Assembly: GCA_037349315.1 (NCBI GenBank)
Contig: JBAIAC010000042.1
Span: 1,674,001 to 1,738,000, forward strand
DNA length: 64,000 nt
Direction of reading: 5' to 3'
DNA from: Chelydra serpentina
Taxonomy: Eukaryota > Chordata > Testudines > Chelydridae
The notes under the pieces were generated by a model. It saw only the letters and a list, made by a program, of their open reading frames with translations, was not told the origin of the DNA and did not search any database. A program made the position numbers and the translations under genes. This document shows positions 23,498 to 33,857 of this stretch, piece by piece (position 1 is the first letter of the stretch; each line of letters opens with the position of its first letter).

Positions 23498-26400
23498 CTA
23501 AGGGCTGTTGGGTAGCATGGTATTGGAAGAGCCTGGCATGGACACATCTCCTGTTCCCACTTCCCCTCCACCAGTATTGTCAATGGAGACCCCGGGCATG
23601 GACGACATGCCCTGTCCGGCATGGTTGGGCAGCTCCGAGAGGCTCGGCACATAGGGGATGCTGGGGTCCTTGTACCGAGGGGGCTGGAACCCGCCCCCGC
23701 CCTGCCCCAGCCGGGCGTTCCCGGCGTAGCTCACCGAGTCCCTATAGGGGACCCGTATGTGCCCTGCGATTCTGGCCTTGTCGTGGAGACCTGGCACGAA
23801 GGGGATGCTGGGGTCCTTATAGACTGGCGGGAGGTGCTTGTATGGCCTGACTGAGCCAACCCCATAGCCAGCACCCGGCATCCCATACTGTGGCGGGGAG
23901 CCCCCCACTGAGATAGCCGGCCTGGCTCCTTCATAGGCTCCGGGGCCATTTATTCCATACGATCCGGGCCCAGGTTGTTCATATGACCCAGCTCCGGCTG
24001 CTTCGGATGATGCACATCCGGTTCCTCCACAGGATCCAGTCCCAGTTCCTCCATAGGCCCCGGGCCCATCAATCCCATATGATCCGGGGCCAGGTCCTCC
24101 GTTGGATCCGGTACCGGTTCCTCCGTAGGCCCCGGGCCCGTCTATCCCGTACGATCCAGGCCCAGGTCCTCCAGGCGATCCAGTCCCGGTTCCTCCGTTG
24201 GATCCGGTCCCGGTTCCTCCGTAGGCCCCGGGCCCGTCTATCCCGTACGATCCGGGCCCAGGTCCTCCATACGAGCCAGAATCGGTTCCTCCATTGGATC
24301 CGGTCCCGGTTCCTCCATAGGCCCCGGGCCTGTCTATCCCGTACGATCCGGGCCCAGGTCCTCCAGACGATCCAGTCCCGGTTCCTCCGTTGGATCCGGT
24401 CCCGGTTCCTCCGTAGGCCCCGGGCCCGTCTATCCCGTACGATCCGGGCCCAGGTCCTCCAGACGATCCAGAATCGGTTCCTCCGTATGCCCCAGGCTCG
24501 TTACCAACCCCCTGCCCCTGCGGGCAGACCTGGGGCTGCAGGATCCCCGCTGGCTGCATGTACGGGTCCACGCCAGCCGGCAGCGCTTCCAGCGCCGGCT
24601 TCTCCAGCCGTGGGACGCATCTGGACGCCGAGCCTAGTAGGGAGGTAGAGAGATTATTCGCTGGAACAACCCTTGGTTAACACAGCGCTCAGTCTGCCCG
24701 GTGGTGTCTTGTGCCCTTCCACAGCGGCGAGTTCAGCCGCACTCACGCTTCTTAAAATCAGGAAGTACAGAGTTAAGATAAATACCCCCACAACCTTAAC
24801 TCTGCCCCCCTGGAGCTGGCAAGAGCCTCCGGGGATTATCTGCATGCACCCCACTGCATTGGGGCTATTGAATGGTGGAGGGATTCAATGGAGCAGCGTG
24901 GCAGAGATACGATTGTGAAACGAGGAGATTGGAGGGGAGGGGCTGTGAGCCCCTTTCCCTGACTCCTGTGTGTGTGAGCAAAGGAAGAGGTGCACCAGCC
25001 TCCTTCATGCCAGCACTGTGTTGGGTAGGGTTGTGTCAGCACAGGTGTGACCCTAACAAACCCCCAGTGCCAACTGGGTTACACGAATAGCCTGATCTTG
25101 ACACATACAGTCTGGTCCACGTTAGACCTTAAATGACAGCTGATATAACACTGGTGATTAATATCATTGTGAAATGTCTGTACAGCTCCTACATGAGGAG
25201 TTACATCTGTCTACTGAAAATCTGTTCCGCCCGTCTGTATCGAGGCAGGGTTGACAAAGAGGTTTTCTGCCGGGCAAATTTCTTTGGGTTGGCATGTAAA
25301 TGAAGCATTGTAAGCCAAGCCAATAGAAGCCTCATTTACATATCAACTCAGCTAAGGAGATGTGAAATCAACAGGCAGGCAGCACACCATAGAATAAGCT
25401 ACATGGGGGAGGTGTTCCTGACTCTAGGGACAAATGATAAACTTTGGGGGCTATAAAGGGAAGGCAAAGAAGACACCCCTTTATCCGGCACCTAAGAAAT
25501 CAGCAGGCAGTGAGGTTACATGCATGAAAACGGGATCGCAACCAACCTTGGGTGACAGGCTGGAGTGAGATCACTTTCAAAGTTAGCCTGCCAAGTGAAG
25601 GCTAGTCTCTAGACAGGGTGTTATGTTTTATATGCACCCAGTTTTGTTTCCATTGTCCTTTCCCGCTATCACTTGCACCTTTGGTAATAAAATTATTGCT
25701 TTCGTCACTATAAATGTATCTCGGTGCCGTGGTATTACGCCAGGAGTTGAATCACACCGGCTGTGCACAGTTCCCTTGAGGGCAGAGGACCTGGTATGAC
25801 ATGAGTGTTCACCAGAGAAGACCCACCGAATTGCAAGGCAATCTACATAAACCTGCAGGTTTCAGACGAGTCTGCCTTTAAAGGGAAAGTTGATCTCAAC
25901 CTTAATTAGAGCAGGGTTGGTACTCTGCTATAATATTGTCCATCTCCTATTAATTGGTACAGGGGATAGGGGGCTACCAGTGGGGGCAATGTAATAGGTC
26001 CTGATTCTCAGTCCACTGAAGTCAATGAGGAAGGGGGCATCTTTCCATTGACTTCAATAGACCCCCACCCCCTTACTGCAAAGGTAATCCCTACTGTGTG
26101 TCCCCACCGGGGCACACTGTGACAGCACTACACCTTTCATGGAAGAGGAGTAGGGTCTAGCAGTTAGAGCAGGGGGGCTGGGAGCCAGGATTCCTGGGTT
26201 CTATGCCCAGCTCTGGGAGGGGGATAAAGTCTAGTGGTTAGAGCAGGAGGGGCTGGGAGTCAAGATTCCTGGGCTCTATTCCCAGTTTCAGGATCCTTGC
26301 TCATTAGGAGAGGCTGGCAGTGAGCAAAATTACCAGGCACATACTGGGCGTGTGTGAGAGAGCTTTTGAAGTCACTGGGTGTTGAGGAGTTTTATGATGA

Positions 26401-27129
26401 TTAGGCTGAAGATCAAAACAGTCATAAAAACTAGACAACCTGGAATTAATAACCCCCCGCCTGCCTCTCTCTGCCTCACTCCCACACTTTATAAACAAGC
26501 TAATGGGGTCAGGCTGACTCCACTGAGAATTTCTGCTCAGGTCAAGGACTGATCTGTCCCCTCTGCTCCCAGGATCCTTCCCTGAGTCCCATGGGTGCTC
26601 CCCACCCCACCCACCTCCCCCTCTGCTGGGATCCCTCCTGCATCCCCCATCCCGGCCTATGCTCCCCACCCCACCTACCTCCCCCTCTGCTGGGATCCCT
26701 CCCCAAATCCACCCCTCTCCGGCCCGCGCTCCCTATGCCACCCACCTTCCTCTTTCTGGGCTCCCTCCCCGATTCGCCCCCAGCCTGCGCGCCCCCCCAC
26801 ACCGCCTGCCTCCCCCTCTGCTGGGATCCCTCTGGTCAGGCTGCATTCTCTACACCTCCTGCACTGCAGCCTCCCACCCGGCTTGTTCTTCCAGCCGACA
26901 CCCCACCCCCACCGTGTGTGACATCGCAGCAGGGGTGGCTGATGACATCGCAGCCGGAACTGACATCACAACCAGCGGCAGCACCTCCGAGACATGAAAG
27001 CCAAAGGAGCGGAAGACGACCTTTAACCCCCAGGGAGGCCCAGGACCTACCTGGGAGATGGAGACACAGAACCAGGAGAATCATGGGAGTCACGCCAAGG
27101 GGCGGCTGTCCGCAGCTGCCGTGAACCAT
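23498..27129 (-). CDS. Gene B: secreted Gly-rich two-exon protein, PSORS1-locus (C6orf15/CDSN)-like
   Basis: Spliced minus-strand model of 404 residues. Exon 1 (27129-27051) codes for 26 residues plus one base: a signal peptide ending MILLVLCLHLPG, then CCAG|GTAGGT. Exon 2 (24633-23498) follows a ctactag acceptor in the matching phase 1, and the joined codon is Gly. The mature protein starts SASRCVPRLEKPALEALP. Residues about 65-245 are Gly/Ser/Tyr/Pro-rich repeats (GPGSYGIDGPGAYGGTGTGS). Two related motifs follow, YKDPSIPFVPGL and YKDPSIPYVPSL, and the end is MLPNSP. The repeat DNA has a period of 96 bp. A TATAAA box lies about 95 bp before the ATG. Product: probably a secreted, cornified-envelope or mucosal structural protein (inference). 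Two exons, a signal exon and low-complexity Gly-rich content match C6orf15/STG and CDSN of the human PSORS1 locus. Alignment outside the signal peptide is not convincing by eye, so no symbol is given. Confidence 0.72.
25060..25800 (+). mobile_element. Solo LTR-like element in the gene B intron
   Basis: An LTR-like block with a TATA box (gggggctataaagggaagg, about 25445-25465), then ggtaataaaattattgct (polyadenylation signal about 25685) some 235 bp later. A diverged relative is at 32340-32870. No coding frame. Ends approximate. Confidence 0.55.
26140..26290 (+). repeat. MIR-like SINE head, tandem pair
   Basis: Two units: ggtctagcagttagagcagg...gattcctgggttctatgccc, then the same again with small changes. 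Confidence 0.6.
26560..26840 (-). repeat. GA/CT-rich minisatellite in the gene B intron
   Basis: About four units of 65-70 bp around ctccccctctgctgggatccct. The reverse complement resembles the array at 27400-27850, so the two form an imperfect inverted pair around gene B exon 1. P-rich open frames here are artefacts. Confidence 0.6.
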
Positions 27130-27220
27130 CCTGGAGGCCTCTAGGGGGCAGCAGTGGCCGACTTCGTCTCTGCTGGCTGGGGTAAAGCAAGCTGCACCGT
27201 CCCGGCTCCGAGCTCTGGGA

Positions 27221-27226
27221 TTTATA
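27221..27226 (-). promoter_or_regulatory. TATA box of gene B
   Basis: TATAAA in ggcggtataaatcccag on the minus strand, 92-97 bp upstream of the gene B ATG; transcription start expected near 27193. A CTCF-like word, ctctagggggcagcagtgg (about 27140-27158 on +), falls in the 5' UTR. Confidence 0.65.
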
Positions 27227-27399
27227 CCGCCCGCTGCCAACCCCCGCCTCTCACCCGGGACTGGGGCTGGGCGGGGCCATCCCACGAGCTCCCAGACAGG
27301 GTGCTCGCCCAGTGCCGTCATTGCAAGGTTGTTAACCCTTGGGAAACCAGACAACTACGGGGCGCACGGAGTTGGGAACCAGGTGTTGTGTGGCAGGGG

Positions 27400-27850
27400 T
27401 CAGGATGGGATCTGGGCCGCAGGGGAGGAGGGTGGCATGGGGAAGGGGAAGCTGGGAGGGGTCTCAGCAGTGGGGGATCCAGGTGAGATGGGAAGCCCAG
27501 GCTGGGGAGGGGAATCAGGGAGGGGTCCCAGCAGTGGGGGAGGTGGGTGACATGGAGAGGGGGTTACAGGCTGGGAGGGGGTCTGGGGAGGGGTCTCTGC
27601 AGTGTGGGGGACAGGCTGGGAAGGAAGGGATCAGGGAGGGATTCTGGCAGAGGGGCAGATGGGTGGCAGGGGGTGTGTGAGGATCGAGGTGGGGAAACGG
27701 GTGGGTGCTGTGGGATGGGGCGGGAATCAGAGAAGGATTTTGGTAGTGGGGGTGACATGGGCAGCATGGAGGGGGAACTGGGGAGAGCAGGAGCTGGGAG
27801 ACATCTGGGGCTTACATGAGGGGAAGGGGGAGCTGGGGGGGGAGCACTGT
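27400..27850 (+). repeat. GA-rich minisatellite upstream of gene B
   Basis: About seven diverged units (ggaggggtctcagcagtggg, ggaggggtcccagcagtggg, ...). It is the inverse of the 26560-26840 array. The stretch 27850-28085 holds nothing recognisable. Confidence 0.6.
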
Positions 27851-28085
27851 GGAGTTAACCTCTTAAAGCCTGTTGAGCCACATTCTGAGTGGAGGATGGG
27901 ATGGAATTAACTGCAGAGGAGATGGGGCTGAGGCAGGACAAAATGTACCAGATCCCCTGGCTGCCCTCCTGGGCAGGACCAGCCCGGTTATAAACGGGAG
28001 TGGGGTTAGCTAAGCAAAACAATCATTTCATTAAATCTAGTCTCTACTCAGTGTTTTCTTACCCCCAGTTTAACGGAGGGAAGTG

Positions 28086-28262
28086 TGAGCTAGTGAAGAG
28101 CAGGTAGTCTGAGTCAGGACACCTGGGTTCTATCCCCAACTCTGAGAGGGGAGTGGGGTCTAGTGGGTCAGCACAAAGGGGGCTGGGAGCCAGGACTCCT
28201 GGGTTCAATCCTTGGCTTTGCCACTCCTCCTTCATTTCTCTGGCTGTAAAATAATGCCACAC
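28086..28262 (+). repeat. MIR-like CORE-SINE
   Basis: Two tRNA-like heads (ctagtgaagagcaggtagtc, tctagtgggtcagcacaaag), the second followed by the core/3' part (ggctttgccactcctccttc, tctggctgtaaaataatg). An AT-rich stretch without genes follows to 28480. Confidence 0.6.
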
Positions 28263-28479
28263 ACCTTTGTGCTGTTACGGCATTTAATTAACAGCTGTTT
28301 TGAATGGGCTTGGAGGTTGTTAGATGAAAAAAGCTAAAGTGTTATTAATTACAACTAATTATTAGTACGACCTGATATAATTATTAATTAGACTGCTCAG
28401 TCCTTTCAGCATCGTTGTTTAATTCTGGCGCTGCTCCTTAATAAGTAGCAATGGCAAAATAATATCAGTGCTATTATAT

Positions 28480-29175
28480 CAGGGCCCCAAGGTGCTGCCC
28501 AGACACAGAGCGAGAGACAGTCCCTGCCCCAGCTGAGATCAGGGCCCCATTGAGCCGGGCGCTGCACAGACACACAGCGAGAGACAGTCCCTGCCCCAGC
28601 TGAGATCAGGGCCCCGTTGTGCTGGGTGTTGCACAGACACACAGCGAGAGACAGTCCCTGCCCCAGCTGAGATCAGGGCCCCGTTGTGCCGGGCGCTGCA
28701 CAGACACACAGCGAGAGACAAGCCCTGCCCCAGCTGAGATCAGGGCCCCGTTGGGCCGGGCGCTGCACAGACACACAGCGAGAGACAGTCCCTGCCCCAG
28801 CTGAGATCAGGCCCCGTTGTGCCGGGTGCTGCACAGACACACAGCGAGAGACAGTCCCTGCCCCAGCTGAGATCAGGGCCCCGTTGTGCCGGGCGCTGCA
28901 CAGACACACAGGGAGAGACAGGCCCTGCCCCAGCTGAGATCAGGGCCCCATTGTGCCGGGCGCTGCCCAGACACACAGCGAGAGACAGTCCCTGCCCCAG
29001 CTGAGATCAGGGCCCCGTTGTGCCGGGCGCTGCACAGACACACAGCGAGAGACAGTCCCTGCCCCAGCTGAGATCAGGGCCCCGTTGTGCCGGGCGCTGC
29101 ACAGACACACAGCGAGAGACAGTCCCTGCCCCAGCTGAGATCAGGGCCCCGTTGTGCTGGGTGTTGCTCAGACAG
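28480..29175 (-). repeat. 67-bp minisatellite, locus 3, inverted (about 10 copies)
   Basis: The same unit as at 10.0 and 17.7 kb but on the other strand (ccctgccccagctgagatca, gggccccgttgtgccgggcg). Copies are very homogeneous over 28740-29160. Confidence 0.92.
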
Positions 29176-29224
29176 TTCCTGTCACAAAGACTCTTCAGTC
29201 TACATAGATAAGAGAAGGATCATT

Positions 29225-29345
29225 ATGACAGGCAGGAAACTGAGGCTGGGATGCAGTGACTTGCTCTAGGTCAGACCTGGGAGTCAGCGGCACAGCCAGG
29301 AACTGAACCCAGATCTCCTGAGTCCCAGCCCAGTGGTTTAAGCTT
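29225..29345 (-). repeat. MIR-like SINE, minus
   Basis: Minus-strand text has the head (ctgggactcaggagatctgg) and the core (agcaagtcactgcatcccag, cctcagtttcctg). The stretch 29346-29740 shows no gene. Confidence 0.6.
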
Positions 29346-29741
29346 AAGGACACCCGGTCAGGAATGAGGCCCCCTCATTGTCCTAGGCACTGTACACCTA
29401 ATGCTGAGCAATGACAGGGCCCCATCTCCAGAAGAGGGAATTCACAGTGGGGTAGATTAGCACGGAGAGGGGATAAACCAGCCCTCCTGTGGGGTGGGGG
29501 AAGGCATGTCAGGGGTGTCCTTCATGCTGTGGGGAGGGGTGGTTGGAGGTGTGATCCAAGGACTTCCAGATGCCAACTGGCAGCAGGCATAGAGGTACCT
29601 AGGGGTTACCCGTTCCCCAGGAGAATGTCACGTAAGGTCTCTAATGAAAGCCTGTGTCGCACCGGCCCTCAGAACCACCGTGGAGACGTATGTATGGAGA
29701 ACAGGCGAGGAGTTATATATATACGCCGGAAATGCCGTTCT

Positions 29742-30051
29742 CTAGGCCAGCGGCTCTCAACAAAAGTGTCACAGCCACTTTTACTGAACATTGGGGACTT
29801 TCTCATTTTTACCAGAGCATTATAAAATAAATCAATGGGAATCTAAATCGTGTACTTCCATTTCAGTGTGTAGCATATAGAGCTGTGTAAACAAGCCAGT
29901 GTCTGTCTGAAATTTTAGTTTGTGCTGACTTCGCTAGTGCTTTTTATGGAGCCTGTTGTAAAACTAGGCACGTATGTAGATGAGCTGATGTGCCCCCTGG
30001 AAGATCTCCGTGTACCCCCAGGGGGACACGTACCCCTGATAGGGAACCACT
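29742..30051. mobile_element. hAT-type MITE (CAGNGGNTCTCAAC family), worn
   Basis: Left end CAGCGGCTCTCAAC; right end aggggacacgtacccctgat...GGGAACCACTC. The interior has the recognisable tttctcatttttaccag, ttagtttgtgctgacttcgc and tgtaaaactaggcacg. I know it as a widespread sauropsid hAT MITE. No clear 8-bp duplication remains. Confidence 0.6.
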
Positions 30052-30930
30052 CCAGAGATGACCTGTGCCTGCTGATAATGGGAGGGGCACAACCCCAGAA
30101 CATAGAGACATGAATAAAATCCTTGGGTCAGTTTCATAGTGGAGATGGTAAGCTTTAGAGCTGCACTGGATTCTTTCAGCATTAGTCCATAGGTTCAGTC
30201 CAATGTCCAATATCAGGGAGATCCAGATGAGACTGGAGACCTCAGTCTTGCGACTCAAACTTCCCCTACAAAGCATAAGCAGATCTGAGATGAAAGGAGC
30301 AGGTCCCAAAAGCCCTTTATACATTTTCCGGGCAGCCTCTTGACTGCATGCAGTCCTTGGGTGAACAACAGTGTGTCTGAAGTACCCTCCTATTTCCTAA
30401 ACATCACTGGTATTTAGCGACATGGATTAACATAAGGCAATTGCCTGTCTCCCATCATTTGCAGGCGATTTGCTATATACTTCAAAGAGAAATCAATACA
30501 ATGCTATCACTATGTTCTCAGTTCACCTAAATGTTAACATCTCCTTTTGATCTCTGAATTAACCGAATACAGATAGACAGGAACTGGTTGGCTCCATTGT
30601 TAACCCCTAACAATATATATGTAAACACACAAAACCACAAACATTATCTATTAATACCTCTCTAAAGGTTGAATCAGGGTCAATTAGCCTGCTAGATGTG
30701 TAACCCTTTCTGGCCCTGCGTCACAGTCACAAACAAACAAAAATCAAATACTCTTTCTAATGGCTAAGGCGTAACTTAACCAGCTACAGGCTTGGTTCAA
30801 GGCAGATTTCTTACCAATCTTTTGCTCCCAGAAACTTCGCCCACCCCCCACCCCCTTGGCTGAAGGACCCAACAGTCTGCAAGATCTCTGACCCCTGTCT
30901 AGCGATGGATAACTTCGGGGTTCTCTGCCT
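30052..30930. other. Gene-free stretch, possibly worn LTR material
   Basis: AT-richer, no frame longer than about 130 codons and none with a recognisable product. The tone of the text (taacccctaacaatatatat, gtaaccctttctggccctgc) is that of a minus-strand LTR, but no repeat ends were found. Confidence 0.35.
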
Positions 30931-30938
30931 CTCCCATT

Positions 30939-31068
30939 TAGGGTGACCAGATGTCCCAATTTTATGGGGACGGTCCTGATTTTTGGGGTCTTTTTCTTAT
31001 ATAGGTTCCTGTTACCCCCACCCCCCACCCCTGTCCTGATTTTGGACACTTGCTGTCTGGTCACCCTA
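30939..31068. mobile_element. TAGGGTGACCAGA hAT-type MITE, copy 3 (inverted)
   Basis: 130 bp, TAGGGTGACCAGA ... TCTGGTCACCCTA. Flanking octamers CTCCCATT and CTCCCACA match at six of eight positions. The interior is in the opposite orientation to copies 1, 2 and 4. Confidence 0.85.
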
Positions 31069-31418
31069 CTCCCACAGTACTCCACTATAAAGCATTTCTC
31101 TCAAAGTGTATTGCTCCTGCTTCAAGAGGCAGGTGCGGGCTCCGTGCCCAGTCGAGATCGCTAGGTGGGTCACCTTTTCCCTCGCACTCTCCTGATGGTT
31201 TCGTTGACGGTGATGCAAATACACCATCCTTAGTGATCTGGACGTGGTGAGTCCCCAGCTATCGCTTGTGAGCTTTGATGCCTGTTTGCCATGTATGCAC
31301 ACTGCAATCCCATTGTCACGGCTTCATTTGTATTCAAGACCTGGACAGACCTGTTTTCTACTTGGTTCAAATACAGACTTTAAAACATCCATCACGCCAC
31401 ACACAGGGGACGCAGGGA

Positions 31419-31542
31419 TAGGGTGACCAGACAGCAAATGTGAAAAATCAGGACGGGGGTGGGGGGGTAATAGGAGCCTATATAAGAAAAAGACCCAAAA
31501 ATCGGGACTGTCCCTATAAAATCAGGCCATCTGGTCACCCTA
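31419..31542. mobile_element. TAGGGTGACCAGA hAT-type MITE, copy 4
   Basis: 124 bp with perfect terminal repeats and a perfect 8-bp duplication CGCAGGGA (31411-31418, 31543-31550). Confidence 0.9.
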
Positions 31543-31648
31543 CGCAGGGATCACATGCCCGCCCACCCCCATATTTCTACCAGGGTGGGAGTGAGGTGAA
31601 GGGGAGGTGCCTGGGAAAGGCACCCAAGCACTCCCCCTGAGCCCCACT

Positions 31649-31910
31649 CAGGGCCGGCCCACAATATTTTGGCACCTGAGGCGGGGAACTCAAATGACGC
31701 CGCCTTGCTTGGGCCAAAACTTTGAAAGGTCTCTTGTGCCCTCCTTCCTCCAGCACAGCGCTCCCCCATCTCTGTGCATCTAGAGCAGAGAGAATACATG
31801 TGCACCAGCAGCAGACACAATTTTCTACACTCTGGGTCCTAGTGGCGCCCCTCCATAGTCTGGCACCTGAGGCGGCTGCCTCAGTTCGCCTCATGGTAAG
31901 GCCAGCCCTG
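31649..31910. mobile_element. hAT-type element (CAGGGCCGGCC family)
   Basis: Ends CAGGGCCGGCCC and AAGGCCAGCCCTG. Flanks GCCCCACT and GCTCCACC match at six of eight positions. Related to the outer element at 17016-17668. The stretch 31911-32339 shows nothing recognised. Confidence 0.65.
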
Positions 31911-32339
31911 GCTCCACCAGATGCCACCTAGTGCAGGGAAGCGAAACCGGGCTGGCAGCATTCGGGGCACGGGGAAGCCGGCTGAATCAGTCCCTTCCTC
32001 ACCAGCAGCCGCAGACTAGTTACCTGCTCAGGTACGAGTCTGGACTAGCCTGCCTGGGATGCGCAGAAGGGCGTTCGGGGAGTCAGTCGGGGCAGTGTGG
32101 GGGAGGCAGCAAGGCCTCGGGGTGCTGGGGATGGGGTGGGGAGTCCAGGGATGCAGCAGAGGCCAGGAGCGATGGGTGGGGGAGGCAAGCGGGTGATGCC
32201 AGTGAGTTGGGGTACACGGACCAAGCCAGTGGAAATTCACTGCTAGATACCAGGAAGCCCCTTACCCTCTGGCCTCGGGAAATTCTTAGGGTCACAGAAG
32301 TGTGACCCCCAGAACCCATTCAGGACAGCTGGCCAGGGG

Positions 32340-32870
32340 GTTACAGGAATAACCCAATTCTGATATGTCCATTCTGGATCGCCAAAGAATAGTGGTCACT
32401 ATTATCATTGGGAAATGCAAGTACAGGGACTATGAAAGGAGTTAGGTATGAATACACTGACCATAAGTTTATAAACTCTATGTCAACAAAGGAGACACAG
32501 GGTATGAAATGTGTGTCTCTCTCTTGGGATGTCAATTAAGCCTCAGAAGCTAAACCAATGGAAGCCCTTTTACAATCGAAGGCAAAATGTTAACGAAGAG
32601 ACGTGAAGTCAACAGGGAAGCAGCACACGGGACAAAACAAGCCCTGTGTGGTTATCCTGGACAGACAATGAATCTGGGGGGTGTAGGTAGGAGGCAAAGA
32701 AGACACACACACACTCCGTCCTGTACCTGCATTTACATCCACGAAAACGGGCTGTCGGCCAGCCGTGGTTTGAAAACACTGCAGAGCCCTCTGGGTGAGA
32801 GAAACTTCTTTAGACAGGAGGTTAACCTGGCGGGGTTTAATCTCTAGAAAGCGTGGTATGATACTGTTTG
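32340..32870 (+). mobile_element. Diverged relative of the 25.1-25.8 kb LTR
   Basis: Shares order and words with that element: aataacccaattctgatatg, gtgaagtcaacagggaagca, aggcaaagaagacaca, cgaaaacgggctgtcgg. No coding frame. Confidence 0.5.
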
Positions 32871-33170
32871 AGAGGCAACCAATGGGCTCACACATCCTCT
32901 CCTGTATCTCTCTAGACCAAGTCCCCAAACGGCAGGGCGGGCCCCCTTAAGGGGGCATGGAGGAATGTTTGGGGGGGAGCGGGGGGGCCTGGGCCAGTCC
33001 CCATGACGGGCAGGCTGGGAGCATCACCCAGCCCCACTCCGCCCCCAGCTCTGCTCCGGCTCAGCTCCTGGCTCCAGCTCCACTCCCGGCACCACCCCCG
33101 GCCTTGGCCCCTGACTGCAGCTTCGTTCCCAGCCTCAGCCCCCTTTCCCCTGTCCGTGTGCCCCCATAGC

Positions 33171-33242
33171 TTTGAGCAGGGGGTTGGACTAGATGACCTC
33201 CTGAGGTCCCTTCCAACCCTGAGATTCTATGATTCTATGATA
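33171..33242 (+). mobile_element. 3' tail of the turtle SINE/CR1, truncated
   Basis: Reads tttgagcagggggttggact...cctgagattctatgattctatga, the same tail as at 2145-2335 but without the tRNA-like head. The preceding 32871-33170 is GC-rich with no supported gene. Confidence 0.75.
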
Positions 33243-33409
33243 GCGGTGGCCCTGCTCCCAGCCCCAGCAGGGGAGTCTCATGGGGGGAGAGGGGTGGAGG
33301 AGAGGAGGGATGCGGTGAGCACCTCCACAGAGGGGGGGTGGAGCGGAGGAGAGGAGGGAGGGACCCACCAGGCAGCGGCTGGCGGTGGGGACCTCGGGGA
33401 AGGGGCGGA

Positions 33410-33800
33410 GCGTCTATGGCCCTGACTTTCTGATTTCCCCAGGGATGCTCCACCCCCGCTCTGCCCCAGGCCTCACCCCCACTCCCCCCCTTCCGCCCTC
33501 GCTCCACCCCCACCCTGCCTCTTCCCTCCCAGTTCCCCACTTCCCCAAGTGCACCCCACCCTCACTCCGCCTCTTTCTGCCCCCGCTCCTCCCCCTCCCC
33601 CCAGCACCTCCTGCCCGCTGCTGAACAGCTGATCAGTGGCGGACAGGAGACAGTGGGAGGAGGAGGAGCTGATTGGCAGGGCCGCCAGCAGGCACTGGGG
33701 AGAGGGGGAAGAGATGACCTGGGGGGGCTGCTGGGGGTTTCTGAGCACCCACTATTTTTTTTCCGTGGGTGCTCCAGTCACCACGGCCCAGGTGTCTGGC
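33410..33800 (-). mobile_element. CATAGG-family hAT element, copy 3, worn and inverted
   Basis: The reverse complement matches copies 1 and 2: tggagcacccacggaaaaaa, gctgatcagctgttcagc-type arms, and the C-rich stretch. The termini are eroded and limits are approximate. Confidence 0.55.
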
Positions 33801-33857
33801 AGTGGGGCAGCGGTGGCTGCACCAGGGGAGGCTTAGCCTCCCCTGGCCTATTATACC

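Noticed and set aside
24654..24854. 66-codon minus-strand frame with a hydrophobic stretch (VFILTLYFLILRS) and a GTGAGT donor, possible first exon of gene B
   Set aside because: The donor would be phase 0 and the gene B acceptor needs phase 1. The intron would be only about 115 bp. The exon at 27051-27129 fits phase, promoter and the gene A parallel.
28480..29175. Possible CRISPR-like array, from regular 67-bp units
   Set aside because: The whole unit repeats with no unique spacers, and the genome is clearly vertebrate. It is a minisatellite.
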